Numbered from the stretch's first letter, positions 33,304 to 45,040 are shown. The stretch: DNA of 64,000 bases from Pseudo-nitzschia pungens (GCA_037355855.1 CM074764.1:2480001-2544000), one strand, 5' to 3'. The notes: generated by a model from the letters alone, not told the origin. A program made the numbers and translations.

Positions 33304-34174
33304 CAAACCCCTCAGATTTTACACCCGAAAGCTGAACTCAGCGCAGCTCAACTACATGGTAGGAGAAAAAGAACTCCTGGGTATAGTGGAAGGGCTCAAA
33401 GCATTTGAAGGAATCCTACGAGGCCAAGATGTGATTATTCACACGGACCACCTTAATCTGCTCTATCAGCAGATGCCCACCCAAAGGATGGTCTGGTGGA
33501 AGCTCCTTATGGAGGAGTTCCATCCGGTAGTCAAGCATGTTGCTGGCAAAGACAATGACGCAGCAGATACATTATCTCAACTGGACATCACTGATCATCA
33601 AACAGATACAGTGGAATGGCTGCCACCAAATAAACCCCTCACCTACGCGGATGAGGAAGAGCACCTCCGACAACTCCTATTCCCACTTGGAGAATCACTG
33701 GAAGAATTCCAGGGCAATAGTGCATTCCCACTTGCCCCGGATATGATCCAGTTCTACCAACAAAAGGACACAGAGATCAAGAGTGCTCTGGAAAAAGGCA
33801 ACCGGCTAACCACCAAAGATGTGGAAGGCTACAGCCTAATCCACAAAGAAGGGAAGATTCTGATTCCCGACAAACTCAAGGAAAGAGTTATGGAATGGTA
33901 CCACACCATGTTGGTCCATCCCGGAGAAAAGAGAATGGAACAGAGCATACGCTCAGTGTTCACCTGGAAATGCCTTCGAAAGGACGCCCAGGACCTCTGT
34001 AAACACTGTCACGCGTGCCAGATGTTCAAAAAGAGTGGCCGGAAGAAGTACGGACTACTACCGGAGAAAGCAGCTGATGTTACCAAATGGCAGAGGGTCA
34101 ATGTTGACCTCTGGGGACCTGCAACTGTCCACAACAAGAATGGTAAAGACTACCACATCAATGTTCTCACCATG
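33304..34174 (+). pseudogene. type-2 gypsy pol, element A, part 2 (RNase H-integrase start)
   Basis: It continues A's RNase H from DGK/PLRFYTRKLNSAQLNY through HTDHLNLLYQQ, the HHCC zinc domain (MLVHPGEKRME, CKHCHACQ) and the integrase start VNVDLWGPATVHN. It ends at VLTM, where LINE-3 sequence begins with no stop between. The open frame that crosses into LINE-3 is a chance fusion, not a gene. Confidence 0.87.
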
Positions 34175-34630
34175 ATTGCTCACATGAAGTCCCAGTCTCA
34201 GTCTTTTGGGTCTCAACTCAAGGCTTCCAAGTGTGAGAAGAGGGCTTCCCTCTACACCTTCAAATATTCTTTCATAAAGTCTGTTGAATATCCCATGCCT
34301 GTCACTCAACTTGATGAGGCAACCTGGACAAAGATTCTAACCCCAGCCCTTGTTCCAGTGCTGAATAAAGCTGGGATGTCCCAAACATTTCCTAGACATG
34401 TATTCTTTGGTCCCTCCCTGTATCAAGGCTTTGGTTTCATCCATCCATATCTTCTCCAAGAGTTCAGCCATATTGCCACTCTCTTTCAGGAATCTGTCAG
34501 GTCCTCACAAACTGGTAGGATTCTCAGGCTAACTGCTGAAGCTCTCAGGCTTGAACTGGGGTTCCCTCTTCATCTTGGTGTCACACCCTATCATCCCTTT
34601 GCTTCATACGTTACTCCCTGCTGGTACAAG
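34175..34630 (+). pseudogene. LINE-3, part 1: RT C-terminal region
   Basis: Plus-strand LINE coding sequence starts at IAHMKSQSQSFGSQ, 5'-truncated, directly after element A's integrase (junction bases TG ambiguous). It continues to CWYK, where element D is inserted with duplication ACAAG. It is closely similar to LINE-2 over the same interval. The continuation is at 48087. Confidence 0.85.
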
Positions 34631-34892
34631 TGTGACATGCTAGCGTAGGCAAGCATGAATCATGATTAAATAATTAACCGAATCCCACATACGAGCTGAC
34701 TGGTGTTTGAATACAAATATTCAAACTGTACGCCGGACGCTCCAGCAATGCATGTGTGCCGGTATTCAAATAGTAGCAAGGCACGCTCGCGTGTATTCAA
34801 ACGGTCACACGAAAACTGAAATGCTCTCTTAAGAGTTAACGATTAGTCACAATTTTCATACTACTCCAATTTTTCTACTTTAGAGTGTAACA
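34631..34892 (+). repeat. 5' LTR of element D
   Basis: TGTGACATGCTAGCG to GAGTGTAACA, 262 bp. Followed by CAGTAATTAAACACAGTAATTACTG, a partly duplicated version of the sequence found after the F and E LTRs. Confidence 0.92.
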
Positions 34893-35033
34893 CAGTAATT
34901 AAACACAGTAATTACTGTTTATCTTTGACGTAGGAAAACAGTAGAATTCAGTACTGAACCAAATCAAACAACAAACATACCTTACCTTCAACAACAGAGG
35001 CACCTTTATCCCCAGCAAGCTAATCGTCGCAAC

Positions 35034-36062
35034 ATGGCAGGCATCTATAGAGATCCCCCTATCACTTACAAGAGCTCTTTCGATCGAACCAAGCCAAAGC
35101 TCTTCACCCTCTACAATGTTGATGAGGATTGGACCGATAGCATGAAAATCCCCCTGTTCACAGAGACCGGAGGACTAGAAGAACTGCTCTTTGTGGAGGA
35201 GTCCTTCCGAAACGCCGCCAAGCTTCTAAGGCTCCCGATTGACATCTATCTCACCCACTTCAGTCGTTGCCTCACTACGGATGCGCAAAGCAAGTGGAAT
35301 GTCATGATAAAGGATCGACTGGACCCAGAAGAATACCAGTACTCCCAAGAAGAGATCGGAGGTTATGAACAAGCATTCCTTGACTTCACCAAGTTCGCCA
35401 GAGATGCCAGGGATATCATGCACACTTATCTCAGAAGCTCCAAATGCAGAAAGACGCCATCGGTCACATGCAAAGAGCACGCGGACCGGATCCTTATCCT
35501 CATGAAATACACCCAGAAACTAGATGGAAGCAGCACCCCTCTCTCACGAGTGGAGAAACTCACTATCCTCCTACACTCTTTCCCCTCTGCTTGGATCGAA
35601 AGCTACGGGATTATCCACAGTGGAATTCAAGAAGACACTACAGTCCAACACATCGTGGACCACATGAGTTGTCACGAGCGCCAAGCCAACAAGAAAAGCA
35701 ACAAGAATAACAACAAACAGCAGAAGCGCTCAAACAACAACACCAACAACAACAACTCTCATAAGCAAAACTCCCACTTTAACCACAAGGGGAACAACAA
35801 CAACAACAAGAAGTCCAATCCCTGCAGAATCCCCGGTCACAACCATGATTGGTCGGAGTGCCCCAAGAACAAGTACTCCAAGAACTACAACAAGGGATCG
35901 ACTGCCAAGCAAGCTGAAACCTTCCATACCCAAGCTCACCTTGTCTCCGGAAGCAACGCGTCCTTCCAAGCGCACATGCAAGCGGCAAGAGAATTATACC
36001 ACTCTGAACATGGAGGCCGAACTGAAAGAAGTATCGATGGGGAACTTATCTGGCTCCCCTGA
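35034..36062 (+). CDS. type-1 gypsy gag, element D (342 aa)
   Basis: It starts MAGIYRDPPITYKSSFDR in AACATGGC context. The capsid-like region covers about residues 1-215. An Asn/Lys-rich linker follows (about 218-260), then CRIPGHNHDWSECPKN, a C-x4-H-x-H-x4-C motif in the place of a retroviral zinc knuckle. The C-terminus ERSIDGELIWLP is conserved in D, E and F. The stop is UGA followed by CUC, and the frame stays open into pol. Compared with E it lacks a few residues near 120 (DFTKFARDARDI against DFTQLYCNAKDARDI). Confidence 0.9.
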   Translation: MAGIYRDPPITYKSSFDRTKPKLFTLYNVDEDWTDSMKIPLFTETGGLEELLFVEESFRNAAKLLRLPIDIYLTHFSRCLTTDAQSKWNVMIKDRLDPEEYQYSQEEIGGYEQAFLDFTKFARDARDIMHTYLRSSKCRKTPSVTCKEHADRILILMKYTQKLDGSSTPLSRVEKLTILLHSFPSAWIESYGIIHSGIQEDTTVQHIVDHMSCHERQANKKSNKNNNKQQKRSNNNTNNNNSHKQNSHFNHKGNNNNNKKSNPCRIPGHNHDWSECPKNKYSKNYNKGSTAKQAETFHTQAHLVSGSNASFQAHMQAARELYHSEHGGRTERSIDGELIWLP

Positions 36063-38645
36063 CTCCAAGGCTCCAAGCCTAACAAGAAGCCCCGGGCTTC
36101 CTCAAAACCAGCAATCACCTTGCCTCCGGCTCCCCAGGAACTGGATGCCAGTACAGCCCTGCTGTCTGGGATGACGCATGGAGGAGATCTCCCAGATAAA
36201 GAGGGGAAGGAACCTACAGGATGGAGTATTCCTGTTGAAAGCTCAGCAAAGCCTGCTACCGCAGCAGCAAAAACAATCGTTCGAAACATCCTACAGGATA
36301 TATCAAACGTGGATCCGAATCGAAACCAACCGAATCGATCCAAGGGTACAACAGACGCATCATCGATCACTATCGATCCGAATAAGACAGCAGCAACAAA
36401 TGGACCACTCTTGTCTCTGGCAAGAAATTGGTCTACCGGTACAGCAAAAAATCTCTATTGCAATCCCAGAAACTCCAAAGACTACACCAGAGGAGGTGCG
36501 CTGGAGCAAAATTATTTAAAGCTGCTGTCACCTGCTGGAAATACAACCAAAAATACAGCAGAACAGACAACGAATAAGAGCAATGTGGCTCCTATTCTAC
36601 TAACCAATGTACAGTTCATACAGGGCATCCCCCTTAAAGCAAGACCGCTACTAGCGCTACTAGATAGCGGATCCTCCGGAACACTAATCAACAAACGAGC
36701 ACTACCATTTGGCACAATGCCACTCCGAAGCAAGCATCAAGTCGTAACTACTACAGCGAATGGAAGCTTTGATACTACAGAATACATCATCATGAAGAAC
36801 CTCAAGCTACAAGAGTTCGGCAACTATACCATCGACCGACAAGAGGCAAGGCTCTTCCATTCCCCCAACTGCAAATATGATTTAATACTAGGCAGAGACT
36901 TTCTCCACCTAGCAAAGATCAATCTCCTATTCAAAGAAGGAGCAGTTCAGTGGATGGACAGAACTATTCCTATGAAGGACACCTCATTATACCATGACAA
37001 CTACAACATGCTCATGGAAGAACTAGAAGACGCCGAACTCTTTGCTGATGATATCTCCTTTGCCAATCCATACAAGTCCAAGGTGATCCTAGACAGAGCC
37101 TACCAAGAAACAGATCCATCTACAGTTGCGCAGCAACAATCCCACATGTCCAAAGCAGAGCAACAACAGTTCCAAGCTATCCTAAACAAGTATCCTAATG
37201 TCTTCAATGGGGAATTAGGGAAATATCCACACAAGAAGATCTCCCTAAGACTCAAGCCCGGATCCAAACCTATACACAAGAAGCCATATCCAGTTGCATA
37301 CAAAAGAGAAGACCTATTCAAAAGGGAGCTCCAGAATCTTTGTAATGATGGAGTACTCAAGCGATACACTGGACCAGCCGAATGGGCGTTCCCAACCTTT
37401 ATTGTTCCAAAGAAAGACAACAGAGTTAGATGGGTATCAGACTTCAGAGAACTCAATGAACTCCTTGAAAGAAGACCTTATCCCATACCAAGGATACAAG
37501 ACATCATGAACAAGCGCGGCAAGTATACCCACTTCACCAAGATTGACTTGTCCATGCAATACTACTGCTTTGAACTGGATGACGCAAGCAAGAAGCTCTG
37601 TACCATAGTAACTCCATATGGTTGCTATGAATACCAACGCCTACCAATGGGTGTCAAAGTCTCTCCGGATGTTGCTCAACAACTCATGGAAGATATCCTA
37701 CAAGACACTGACTGCACTGTTTATATTGATGACATTGGCATCTGGACTGATGGATCCTTTGATCTCCATATGAAAACTATCGACAAGATCCTAGACCGGC
37801 TCAACCAGAATGGACTCAAGTGCAACCCACTTAAATGTGATTGGGCTGTACAAGAGACTGACTTCCTTGGATATTGGATGACTCCCACAGCAGTTAAGCC
37901 ATGGAGAAAGAAGATTGAAGCCATTCTACATATGGATCGGCCCCGAACTGTGACCCAAGTCAAGTTGTTTCTGGGAGCAGTAGGATACTACAGAGATATG
38001 TGGCCTCGCAGGTCTCATGTCCTAGCTCCTCTCTTTGATATCACTGGAACCCCCAAGACTCCTCAAGCAGCCTCCATCAAAGGCAAGCAACGCAAAACTC
38101 CTTCAGCTTTCACTTGGGGACCAGCTCAAGACAAGGCCTTTCAAGAGATGAAAGCAATGGTAGCAGCAGATGCGCTGAACACCTATCCAGACCTCAACAA
38201 GCCCTTTGAACTGTACACTGATGCCTCAGACCTACAGCTAGGCGCTGCCATCCTACAAGATGGCAAGCCCATTGCATGATACTGGTCAAAGAAACTCTCT
38301 GATGCTCAAAAGAACTATACTACTATGGAGAAAGAACTCCTCGCAATCGTACTCTGTTGCAAAGAATACAGAAAGATGCTACTTGGTGGTGTAATCAATG
38401 TATACACCGACCATAAGAACCTTACCTTCAGAACACTTTCAGTCCAACGAGTCCTCCGGTGGAGGCTATTCCTTGAAGAGTTCGGCGTCAACCTCACCTA
38501 TGTTGAAGGCAAGAAGAATGTTCTTGCTGATGCCTTCTCCAGGCTCCCCCGGATGGATCCACCTACTGTGGGGAAGAAAGAAGCCATTGGTAATGGCACT
38601 CTTATCGATTTTTTGAAACTTGAAGTCCCCAAGCAAGATGAAGAA
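36063..38645 (+). pseudogene. type-1 gypsy pol, element D, part 1 (protease-RT-RNase H)
   Basis: The frame is continuous with gag past the UGA. The protease shows LLALLDSGSSGTL. The RT shows KKPYPVAYKREDLF, WVSDFRELNELLERRPYP, KIDLSMQYY and the catalytic VYIDDIGIW. RNase H shows LYTDASDLQLGAA. An extra TGA triplet at 38277-38279 sits between PIA and YWSKKL. After it the frame stays open to EVPKQDEE, where the retroposon is inserted. It processes gag-pol and copies element RNA. The remaining parts are at 46431. Confidence 0.9.
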
Positions 38646-38658
38646 TAATAATAATATA

Positions 38659-39319
38659 CTTATTTAAGTAGGAAAATCCACCGAAGGTGGTTAAAAGCTA
38701 CTCAGTCTGTAACCAGACTTTATCAGTCGCCTCAATCGAAGAGAGGTTAGGCCCCAAGTTGTAGAACGACGCGTCGCCTCAACCATGGGGGATTTGGGCC
38801 CCAGGTTGTAAAGACGACTATTTTGCAAATGAACCTTGGTAAGAAACAGGAAAAAAACAAACCAGTCCAGAGCACAACAGACTCTGCTGTTGCAAGTCGT
38901 ACAGGAGACGGGGTAACAAGAACGTGAAAGGGAAAAACACAAGCAAAACTGTCCCTTGAATGCCACTGTACAGCATCAGTAATGCTTGGAGTGGTCAGCT
39001 GACACAAGCAAAACCCTTCCTCAGATACATAGTATCAGTAATGCAAGTGGTCAGCTGACGCAAGCGAAACTGGTCTCAGCATGCTGTGTTGCAGCATCAG
39101 TAATGCGAATGCCCCAAACACATTCCTTACCACTGTATGGTACATATAGTACGGAGCCTACTACCAAATTCGTAACAGCTGTCCTCCTGTTTGAACTTCG
39201 TAGTAGCACTTCAGAAACACGTAGAGGCAGTGGAGCCTACTACCAAATTCAAATTCGTAACAGCTGGCCTTCTGTTCGAATGTGAATTTGCTCTCCCGTA
39301 GTAGCTTGGAAACAGGGGC
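38659..39319 (-). other. Retroposon 3' region, LINE-like 3' UTR and short repeats
   Basis: 38659-38900 resembles the LINE-2 3' UTR (49000-49140). 38960-39110 has three AGCATCAGTAATGC-type units with GTGGTCAGCTGAC. 39160-39290 has a duplicated CCTACTACCAAATTC block. No gene seen. Confidence 0.65.
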
Positions 39320-39712
39320 TCTAAGTGATAACATTTATGGACCATCAGGGCTGTAGGCTTGAAAACAGGTCTCAGCTGTACTGTGAACTGGAGGGGTATA
39401 TGTTGGTGGTGGTGCGTTAAGTAAAGAATACTTAGCGACTTTGGGGCTTGGATAAGAAAATAGTAGGTCCATAAGCGAAAACACTCATGGTCCAGCAGGG
39501 CAGTAGACTTGAAAACAGATGATAGTTGAAGACTGCATCTGAGAGGTATATGTAAGTAGGAGAGCCTTAAGCAAGCTGTACTTAGCGGCTTTGGGGCTTG
39601 GGTCAGGAAACAGTAGGACCATAAGCGTAAACACTTATGGTCCGGCAGGGCAGTAGACTTGAAAACAGATGACAATTATACTGTACACCTGAGAGGTATA
39701 TGTAGGTGGTGG
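39320..39712 (-). repeat. 150-bp tandem repeats of the retroposon, left block
   Basis: Two full units, parts of a third cut by element E, and a diverged partial unit. Each holds GAGAGGTATATGTAGGTGG, CTTAGCGGCTTTGGGGCTTG and AGCAGGGCAGTAGACTTGAA. The array resumes at 45463. A minus-strand frame (39675-39211) stays open because the unit length is a multiple of three. Confidence 0.9.
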
Positions 39713-40013
39713 TGTTACGGTCTAGAGTAGAATTTCGGAGTAGTATGAAAATTGTGAATGTTTAGATACTTTACGGAATATTGTTACGCGAATTGAGAAT
39801 GTAAACATATAAAAATTGAGGTCGCGAGCATAGCCACATTTTGGCATGCTCTTGCCATAAATGTTGATTCATTGTTGGTTCCCACGATTAGGCATATATC
39901 ATCTTCTGTGACTCAACCGAAACGTATTCATGATTGGATATACAATATTCGATTCCCATATGGGATTCGGTTAATTATTCAATCGTGACTGCTAGCTACG
40001 CTAGCCCGTCACA
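39713..40013 (-). repeat. 3' LTR of element E
   Basis: 301 bp. On the minus strand it starts TGTGACGGGCTAGC and ends GACCGTAACA. It differs from the other E LTR only by four fewer bases in a GCTA repeat next to the start. Confidence 0.93.
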
Positions 40014-40043
40014 TAGTGCCCCATGATTGAACGAATCCCATAC

Positions 40044-43000
40044 TTAAGCTGCCCAATGGATTGCTGAGTCGTCGGACTCGGAATGGTCCGTTGAGGGCTC
40101 TTTGTAAGGGGTTAACTTACGAATGTTAACGGTTTCGATAACCGTTGGAGTCTTCTGAATCTTGACAGTACCATTATCATGGACTTGGGCAATAATGAAT
40201 GGTCCTGTCTTTCGAGGCTGTAATTTATCCGGATCCGGTTGTTGCATCCATACCTTATCATTGGGTTGAAAGGTATGTTCCTTACGCTTAGCATTATCTC
40301 TGAGCAGAGCCTTGTTAATCCCTTGTTGCCGGAGCTGTTGTAAGGCTAATAGGTTAGAAGTCAGGGGGAGGTCAATTAGCATGTCCCGATTGAATACCAG
40401 GGCTCCTGGAGATGCTTGTAAGGCAGCATTGACAGCACACCTGGAGGCATGCATGCAGGTTGCCAGAGCATTGTCCATGAGCTGACTGGCTCAGGTGTTG
40501 ACTTGAGGGGGATTAACATGGACTAGTACGCGAAGGATGTCAGCAACTGTGTGATGGACTCTTTCACAGATGGCATTAGACTGTGGATTCTTCACTGTTG
40601 TTGGGACTGCTTGGATTCCATACTGTTTGAGGGTAGTTTGAAATTCAGCCCCTAGGAATTCACCACCATTGTCATGGACACATCTGATAGGTCTTGGGTA
40701 TCTTGATAGCCAGCAGTTCTTGAATTGATCTGATACATGCTGCGAGGACTTATCTCTGATTCTGATGATTTCAAGGAGGTTGGTGACCGGATCGATACAG
40801 GTTAGAGCTTTGAAATTATAGTTCTTGCCTTGGGCTGTAATCTTCCATGGTCCTATGAGATCCACATGTACCTCATAGAATGGGGATAATGGTGCTTCTT
40901 TCGGTGGTAGTTTGCCATACTGGGAGTTCTGGTTTTTGTATTTGATGCAATGATCTGGGCATATGTAGGACTTGCATAAACTGGTTAGATTGTCAGCATA
41001 GAATCGGGCTGAAATAGTCTGTTGTAATCTGGTGGATCCACAATGACCCAACAGGAGGTGATACCATTTGATGGTATCATTAATGAGAGATGCTGGTATG
41101 TAGATTCTCCAGCATTCGGGATTGGATTGGTTCGCGTAACAAAGTATCCTGTTGCCTTCTAATTCTTGGTAGAAGAAGGCTTTCGATTGGTTCTTAAACT
41201 TGATGGTAGGATCCTTTTGCTGATGAAGATAGATGTTTGAGTAGTTAACCGGGCATTCCATGTCTTGGCTGTTTGGAAGGTTAATAAGACACTCATTGTT
41301 CAGCAAACAGGAGTATAATTCCTGATCTGCGTCATTGCATAAGTGCTGGAAGAGGTTCGGGAAGTCTGCTAAAAACAGTTCTTCATCTTGTTTGGGGACT
41401 TCAAGTTTCAAGAAATCGATTAAGGTGCCCTTTGAGAGGGCTTTCTTCCCTTCAGTAGGTGGATCCATCCTGGGTAGTCTGGAGAAGGCATCAGCAAGAA
41501 CATTCTTCTTGCCTTCAACATAGGTGAGGTTGACTGCCGAACTCTTCAAGGAATAGTCCTCCACCGGAGGACTCGTTGGACCGATAGGGTTCTGAAGGTA
41601 AGGTTCTTATGGTCGGTGTATACATTGATGACACCACCAAGGAGCATTTTTCTGTACTCTTTGCAGCAGAGTACAATTGCGAGGAGTTCTTTCTCCATTG
41701 TAGTATAGTTCTTTTGGGCATCAGATAGTTTCTTTGACCAGTATGCAATAGGCTTGCCATCTTGTATAATGGCAGCGCCGAGCTGGAGGTCTGAGGCATC
41801 AGTGTACAGTTCAAAGGGCTTGTTAAGGTCTGGATAGGTGTTCAGCGCATCCGCTGCCACCATTGCTTTCATCTCTTGAAAGGCTTTATCTTGAGCAGGT
41901 CCCCAAGTGAAGGCTGAAGGTGCCTTTCTTTGCTTGCCTTTGATGGCAGCTGCTTGAGGAGTCTTGGGGGTTCCGGTGATATCGAAAAGAGGAGCTAGCA
42001 CATGTGACCGGCGAGGCCACATATCCCTGTAGTATCCTACTGCTCCAAGGAAGGATTTGACTTGGGTTATGGTTCGAGGTCTATGCATCTGCAGAATGGC
42101 TTCAATCTTTTTGCGCCATGGCTTAACTGCTGTGGGAGTCATCCAATATCCAAGGAAGTCAGTCTCTTGTACAGCCCAGTCACACTTGAGTGGGTTGCAT
42201 TTAAGTCCATTCTGGTTGAGCCGGTCTAAGATCTTGTCAATGGTCTTCATGTGGAGGTCAAAGGATCCATTGGTCCAGATGCCAATGTCATCAATATAAA
42301 CAGTGCAATCAGTGTCTTGTAGGATATCTTCCATTAGTTGCTGAGCAACATCCGGAGAGACTTTGACACCCATTGGTAGTCTTTGATATTCATAGCAACC
42401 ATATGGAGTTACTATGGTACAGAGCTTCTTGCTTGCGTCATCCAGTTCAAAGCAGTAGTATTGCATGGACAAGTTGATCTTTGTAAAGTGGGTATACTTG
42501 CCACGCTTGTTCATGATATCTTGTATCCTTGGTATGGGATAAGGTCTGCGCTCAAGGAGTTCATTAAGTTCTCTGAAGTCTGATACCCATCATACCCTGT
42601 TATCTTTCTTTGGTACGATGAAGGTTGGGAACGCCCATTCGGCTGGTCCGGTGCATCTCTTGAGTACTCCATCATTGCAAAGATTCTGGAGCTCCCTTTT
42701 GAATAGGTCTTCTCTTTTGTATGCAACTGGATAAGGCTTCTTGTGTATAGGCTTGGATCCGGGCTTCAGTCTTAGAGAGATCTTCTTGTGTGGATACTTC
42801 CCTAATTCTCCATTGAAGACGTTAGGGTACTTGCTTAGTATTGCTTGGAACTGCTGCTGCTCTGTCGTGGACATGTGGGACTGTTGTTTGGCTACTGTCG
42901 ATGGATCTGTTTCTTGGTAGGCTCTATCTAGGATCACTTTGGACTTGTATGGATTGGCAAAGGAGAGGTCATCAGCAAAGAGTTCAGTGTCTTCGAGTTC

Positions 43001-43978
43001 TTCCATGAGCATGGTATGGTTATCATGGTATAAGGAGGTATCTTTCATGGGAATGGTTCTATCCATCCATTGGACTGTGCCTTCTTTGAATAGGAGATTG
43101 ATCTTTGCTAGGTGGAGAAAGTCTCTGCCTAGTATCAGATCATATTTGCAGTTGGGTGAATGGAAGAGCCTTGCCTCTTGTATGTCGATGGTGTAGTTGC
43201 CAAACTCTTGTAACTTGATGTTCTTCATGATAATATACTCGGTCGTATCGAAGCTTCCATTTGCTGTGGTTGTTAAGACTTGGTGTTTGCTTCGGATTGG
43301 CATGGTGCCAAATGGTAGTGCTCTCTTGTTGATTAGAGTTCCGGAGGATCCACTATCAAGTAGTGCGAGTAGTGGTCTTGATTTCGTTGGTATGCCTTGT
43401 ATGTACTGTACTGTGGTTAGTAGAATAGGAGCCATGTTGCTCGTATTCGGAATAGGAGCCACGTTGCTCTTATTCATGTATGCCTGTTCTGCTGTATTTT
43501 TTGTTGTATTTCCAGCAGTCGACAGCAGCTTTAAATAATTTTGCTCCAGCGCACCTCCTTTGGTGTAGTCTTTGGAGTTTCCGGGATTGCAATAGAGATT
43601 TTTTGCTGTACCCGTGGACCAATTCCTTGCCAGGGACAAGAGTGGTCTATTTATTGCTGCTGTCTGATCGATTGAGTGAATCGATGATGCGTCTGTACCC
43701 TTGGATCGATTCGGTTGTTTTCGATTCGTATCCATTGTAATGTTCGTTCCGGAGAATCGAACTGTTTTTGTTGCTGCGTTCGCAGGCTTTGCTGAGCTTT
43801 CAACAGGAATACTCCATCCTGTAGGTTCCTTCCCCTCTTTCTCTGGGAGATCTCCTCCATGCGTCATCCCAGACAGCAGGGCTGTGCTGGCATCCAGGTC
43901 CCGGGGAGCTGGAGGCAAGGTGATTGCTGGTTTTGGTGAAGCCCGGGGCTTCTTGGTAGGCCTGGGGGCCTTGGAGAT
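40044..43978 (-). pseudogene. type-1 gypsy pol, element E (protease-RT-RNase H-integrase, three lesions)
   Basis: It follows gag's UGA in the same frame (ISKAPRPTKKPRAS). The protease shows LLALLDSGSSGTL. The RT runs from KKPYPVAYKREDLF to VYIDDIGIW. RNase H shows LYTDASDLQLGAAI and YTDHKNLTF. The zinc domain shows HLLLGHCGSTRL and CPDHC. The integrase shows VHVDLIGPW, HDNGGEF and NPQSNAICERVHH. Lesions against D are: UGA at 42592-42590 (RV then WVSDF), one inserted A near 41559 after RWR, and UGA at 40493-40491 (VNT then ASQL). The C-terminus ends SAIHWAA. Otherwise complete. Confidence 0.93.
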
Positions 43979-45040
43979 TCAGGGGAGCCAAACAAGTTCC
44001 CCATCGATACTCCGTTCAGTTCTTCCACCATGATTGGCATGGTATTCTTCAATGGCCGCTTCCCGAGCTGCATTGATGTGGGCTTGGAAGGTCTCGTTGC
44101 TTCCGGGGATCATGAGAGCCTGAGTGTGTGTATGGAAGGACTCAGTTTGTTGGTTGTTTCCGGAGCCCTTGTTGTAGTTCTTAGAAAACCGGTTCTTTGG
44201 GCACTCAGACCAATCATGATTATGGCCTGGGATTCTACAGGGGTTCGCTTTCTTCTTGTTGTTGTTGGGCCCCTTGTGGTTCGAATGGGAGTTGCGCATG
44301 CGAGAGCTGTTGTTGTTGTTGTTGCTGTTGTTCGAGCGCTTCTGCTGCTTGTTGTTGTTCCTGTTGCCTTTCTTGTTGGCTTGGCGCTCGTGACAGCTCA
44401 TGTAGTCCACGATGTGTTGGACCGTCGTGTCTTCTTGGATTCCACTGTGCATCATGCCATAGCTTTCGATCCATGTAGAGGGAAAGGAATGGAGAAGGAT
44501 GGTGAGTTTCTCCACTCTCGAAAGAGGCGCACTGCTTCCTTCTAGTTTCTGTGTATATTTCATGAGTATAAGAATGCGCTCAGCATGTTCCTTGCATGTA
44601 ACCGATGGCGTCTTTCGACATTCGTGGCTTCGGAGGTAGGTGTGCATGATGTCCCTTGCATCTTTGGCATTGCAGTAGAGCTGAGTGAAATCAATGAACA
44701 CTTGCTCATATCCCCCAATTTCGTCTTGGGAGTATTGGAATTCTTCGGGATCCAGTGGGTCCTTGATCATGTCATTCCACTTGCTCTGGGCGTCTGTGGT
44801 GAGGCAACGTCCGAAGTGGGTTAGATAGATGCCAATTGGCAGTCGAAGATAGCTGGCAGCGTTCCTGAATGACTCCTCCACAAAGAGCAGTTCTTCAAGG
44901 CCTCCTGTCTCTGTAAACAGGGGGACTTTCATGCTGTCGGTTCGATCCTCGTCGACGTTGTACAGGGTGAAGAGCTTGGGCTTGGTCCGATCGAACGAGC
45001 TCTTGTAGGTAATAGGGGGATCTCTGTAGATGCCGGACAT
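43979..45040 (-). CDS. type-1 gypsy gag, element E (353 aa, intact)
   Basis: I chose the ATG at 45040 (MSGIYRDPPITYKSSFDR) because it aligns with the D and F starts. An upstream in-frame ATG at 45139 would add 33 residues that are not conserved. It has a capsid-like region, an Asn/Gln/Lys-rich linker, then CRIPGHNHDWSECPKN (C-x4-H-x-H-x4-C). It ends ERSIDGELVWLP-UGA, followed in frame by AUC UCC and the pol frame. It forms the particle shell and binds RNA. Confidence 0.92.
   Translation of the reverse strand: MSGIYRDPPITYKSSFDRTKPKLFTLYNVDEDRTDSMKVPLFTETGGLEELLFVEESFRNAASYLRLPIGIYLTHFGRCLTTDAQSKWNDMIKDPLDPEEFQYSQDEIGGYEQVFIDFTQLYCNAKDARDIMHTYLRSHECRKTPSVTCKEHAERILILMKYTQKLEGSSAPLSRVEKLTILLHSFPSTWIESYGMMHSGIQEDTTVQHIVDYMSCHERQANKKGNRNNNKQQKRSNNSNNNNNSSRMRNSHSNHKGPNNNKKKANPCRIPGHNHDWSECPKNRFSKNYNKGSGNNQQTESFHTHTQALMIPGSNETFQAHINAAREAAIEEYHANHGGRTERSIDGELVWLP

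Larger units (their letters stand above)
20789..34174 (+). mobile_element. Element A: type-2 gypsy element, interrupted by element B
   Basis: The 5' LTR is at 20789-20962. Gag-pol runs to 24414, resumes at 33304 after element B, and is cut at 34174 within the integrase by LINE-3. The 3' LTR is lost. It has a deletion in gag, a frameshift plus stops in RT, and two further stops, so it is inactive. Confidence 0.85.

Noticed and set aside
33098..34648. Long open frame linking an LTR, RNase H-integrase and LINE RT
   Set aside because: It crosses the B LTR border and the A/LINE-3 junction, so it is a chance fusion of three fragments.
36120..36120. Non-ATG start (TTG) for the D pol gene
   Set aside because: The frame is open back to the gag UGA, so readthrough explains it better than initiation at TTG. 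Likewise at 57792 in copia.
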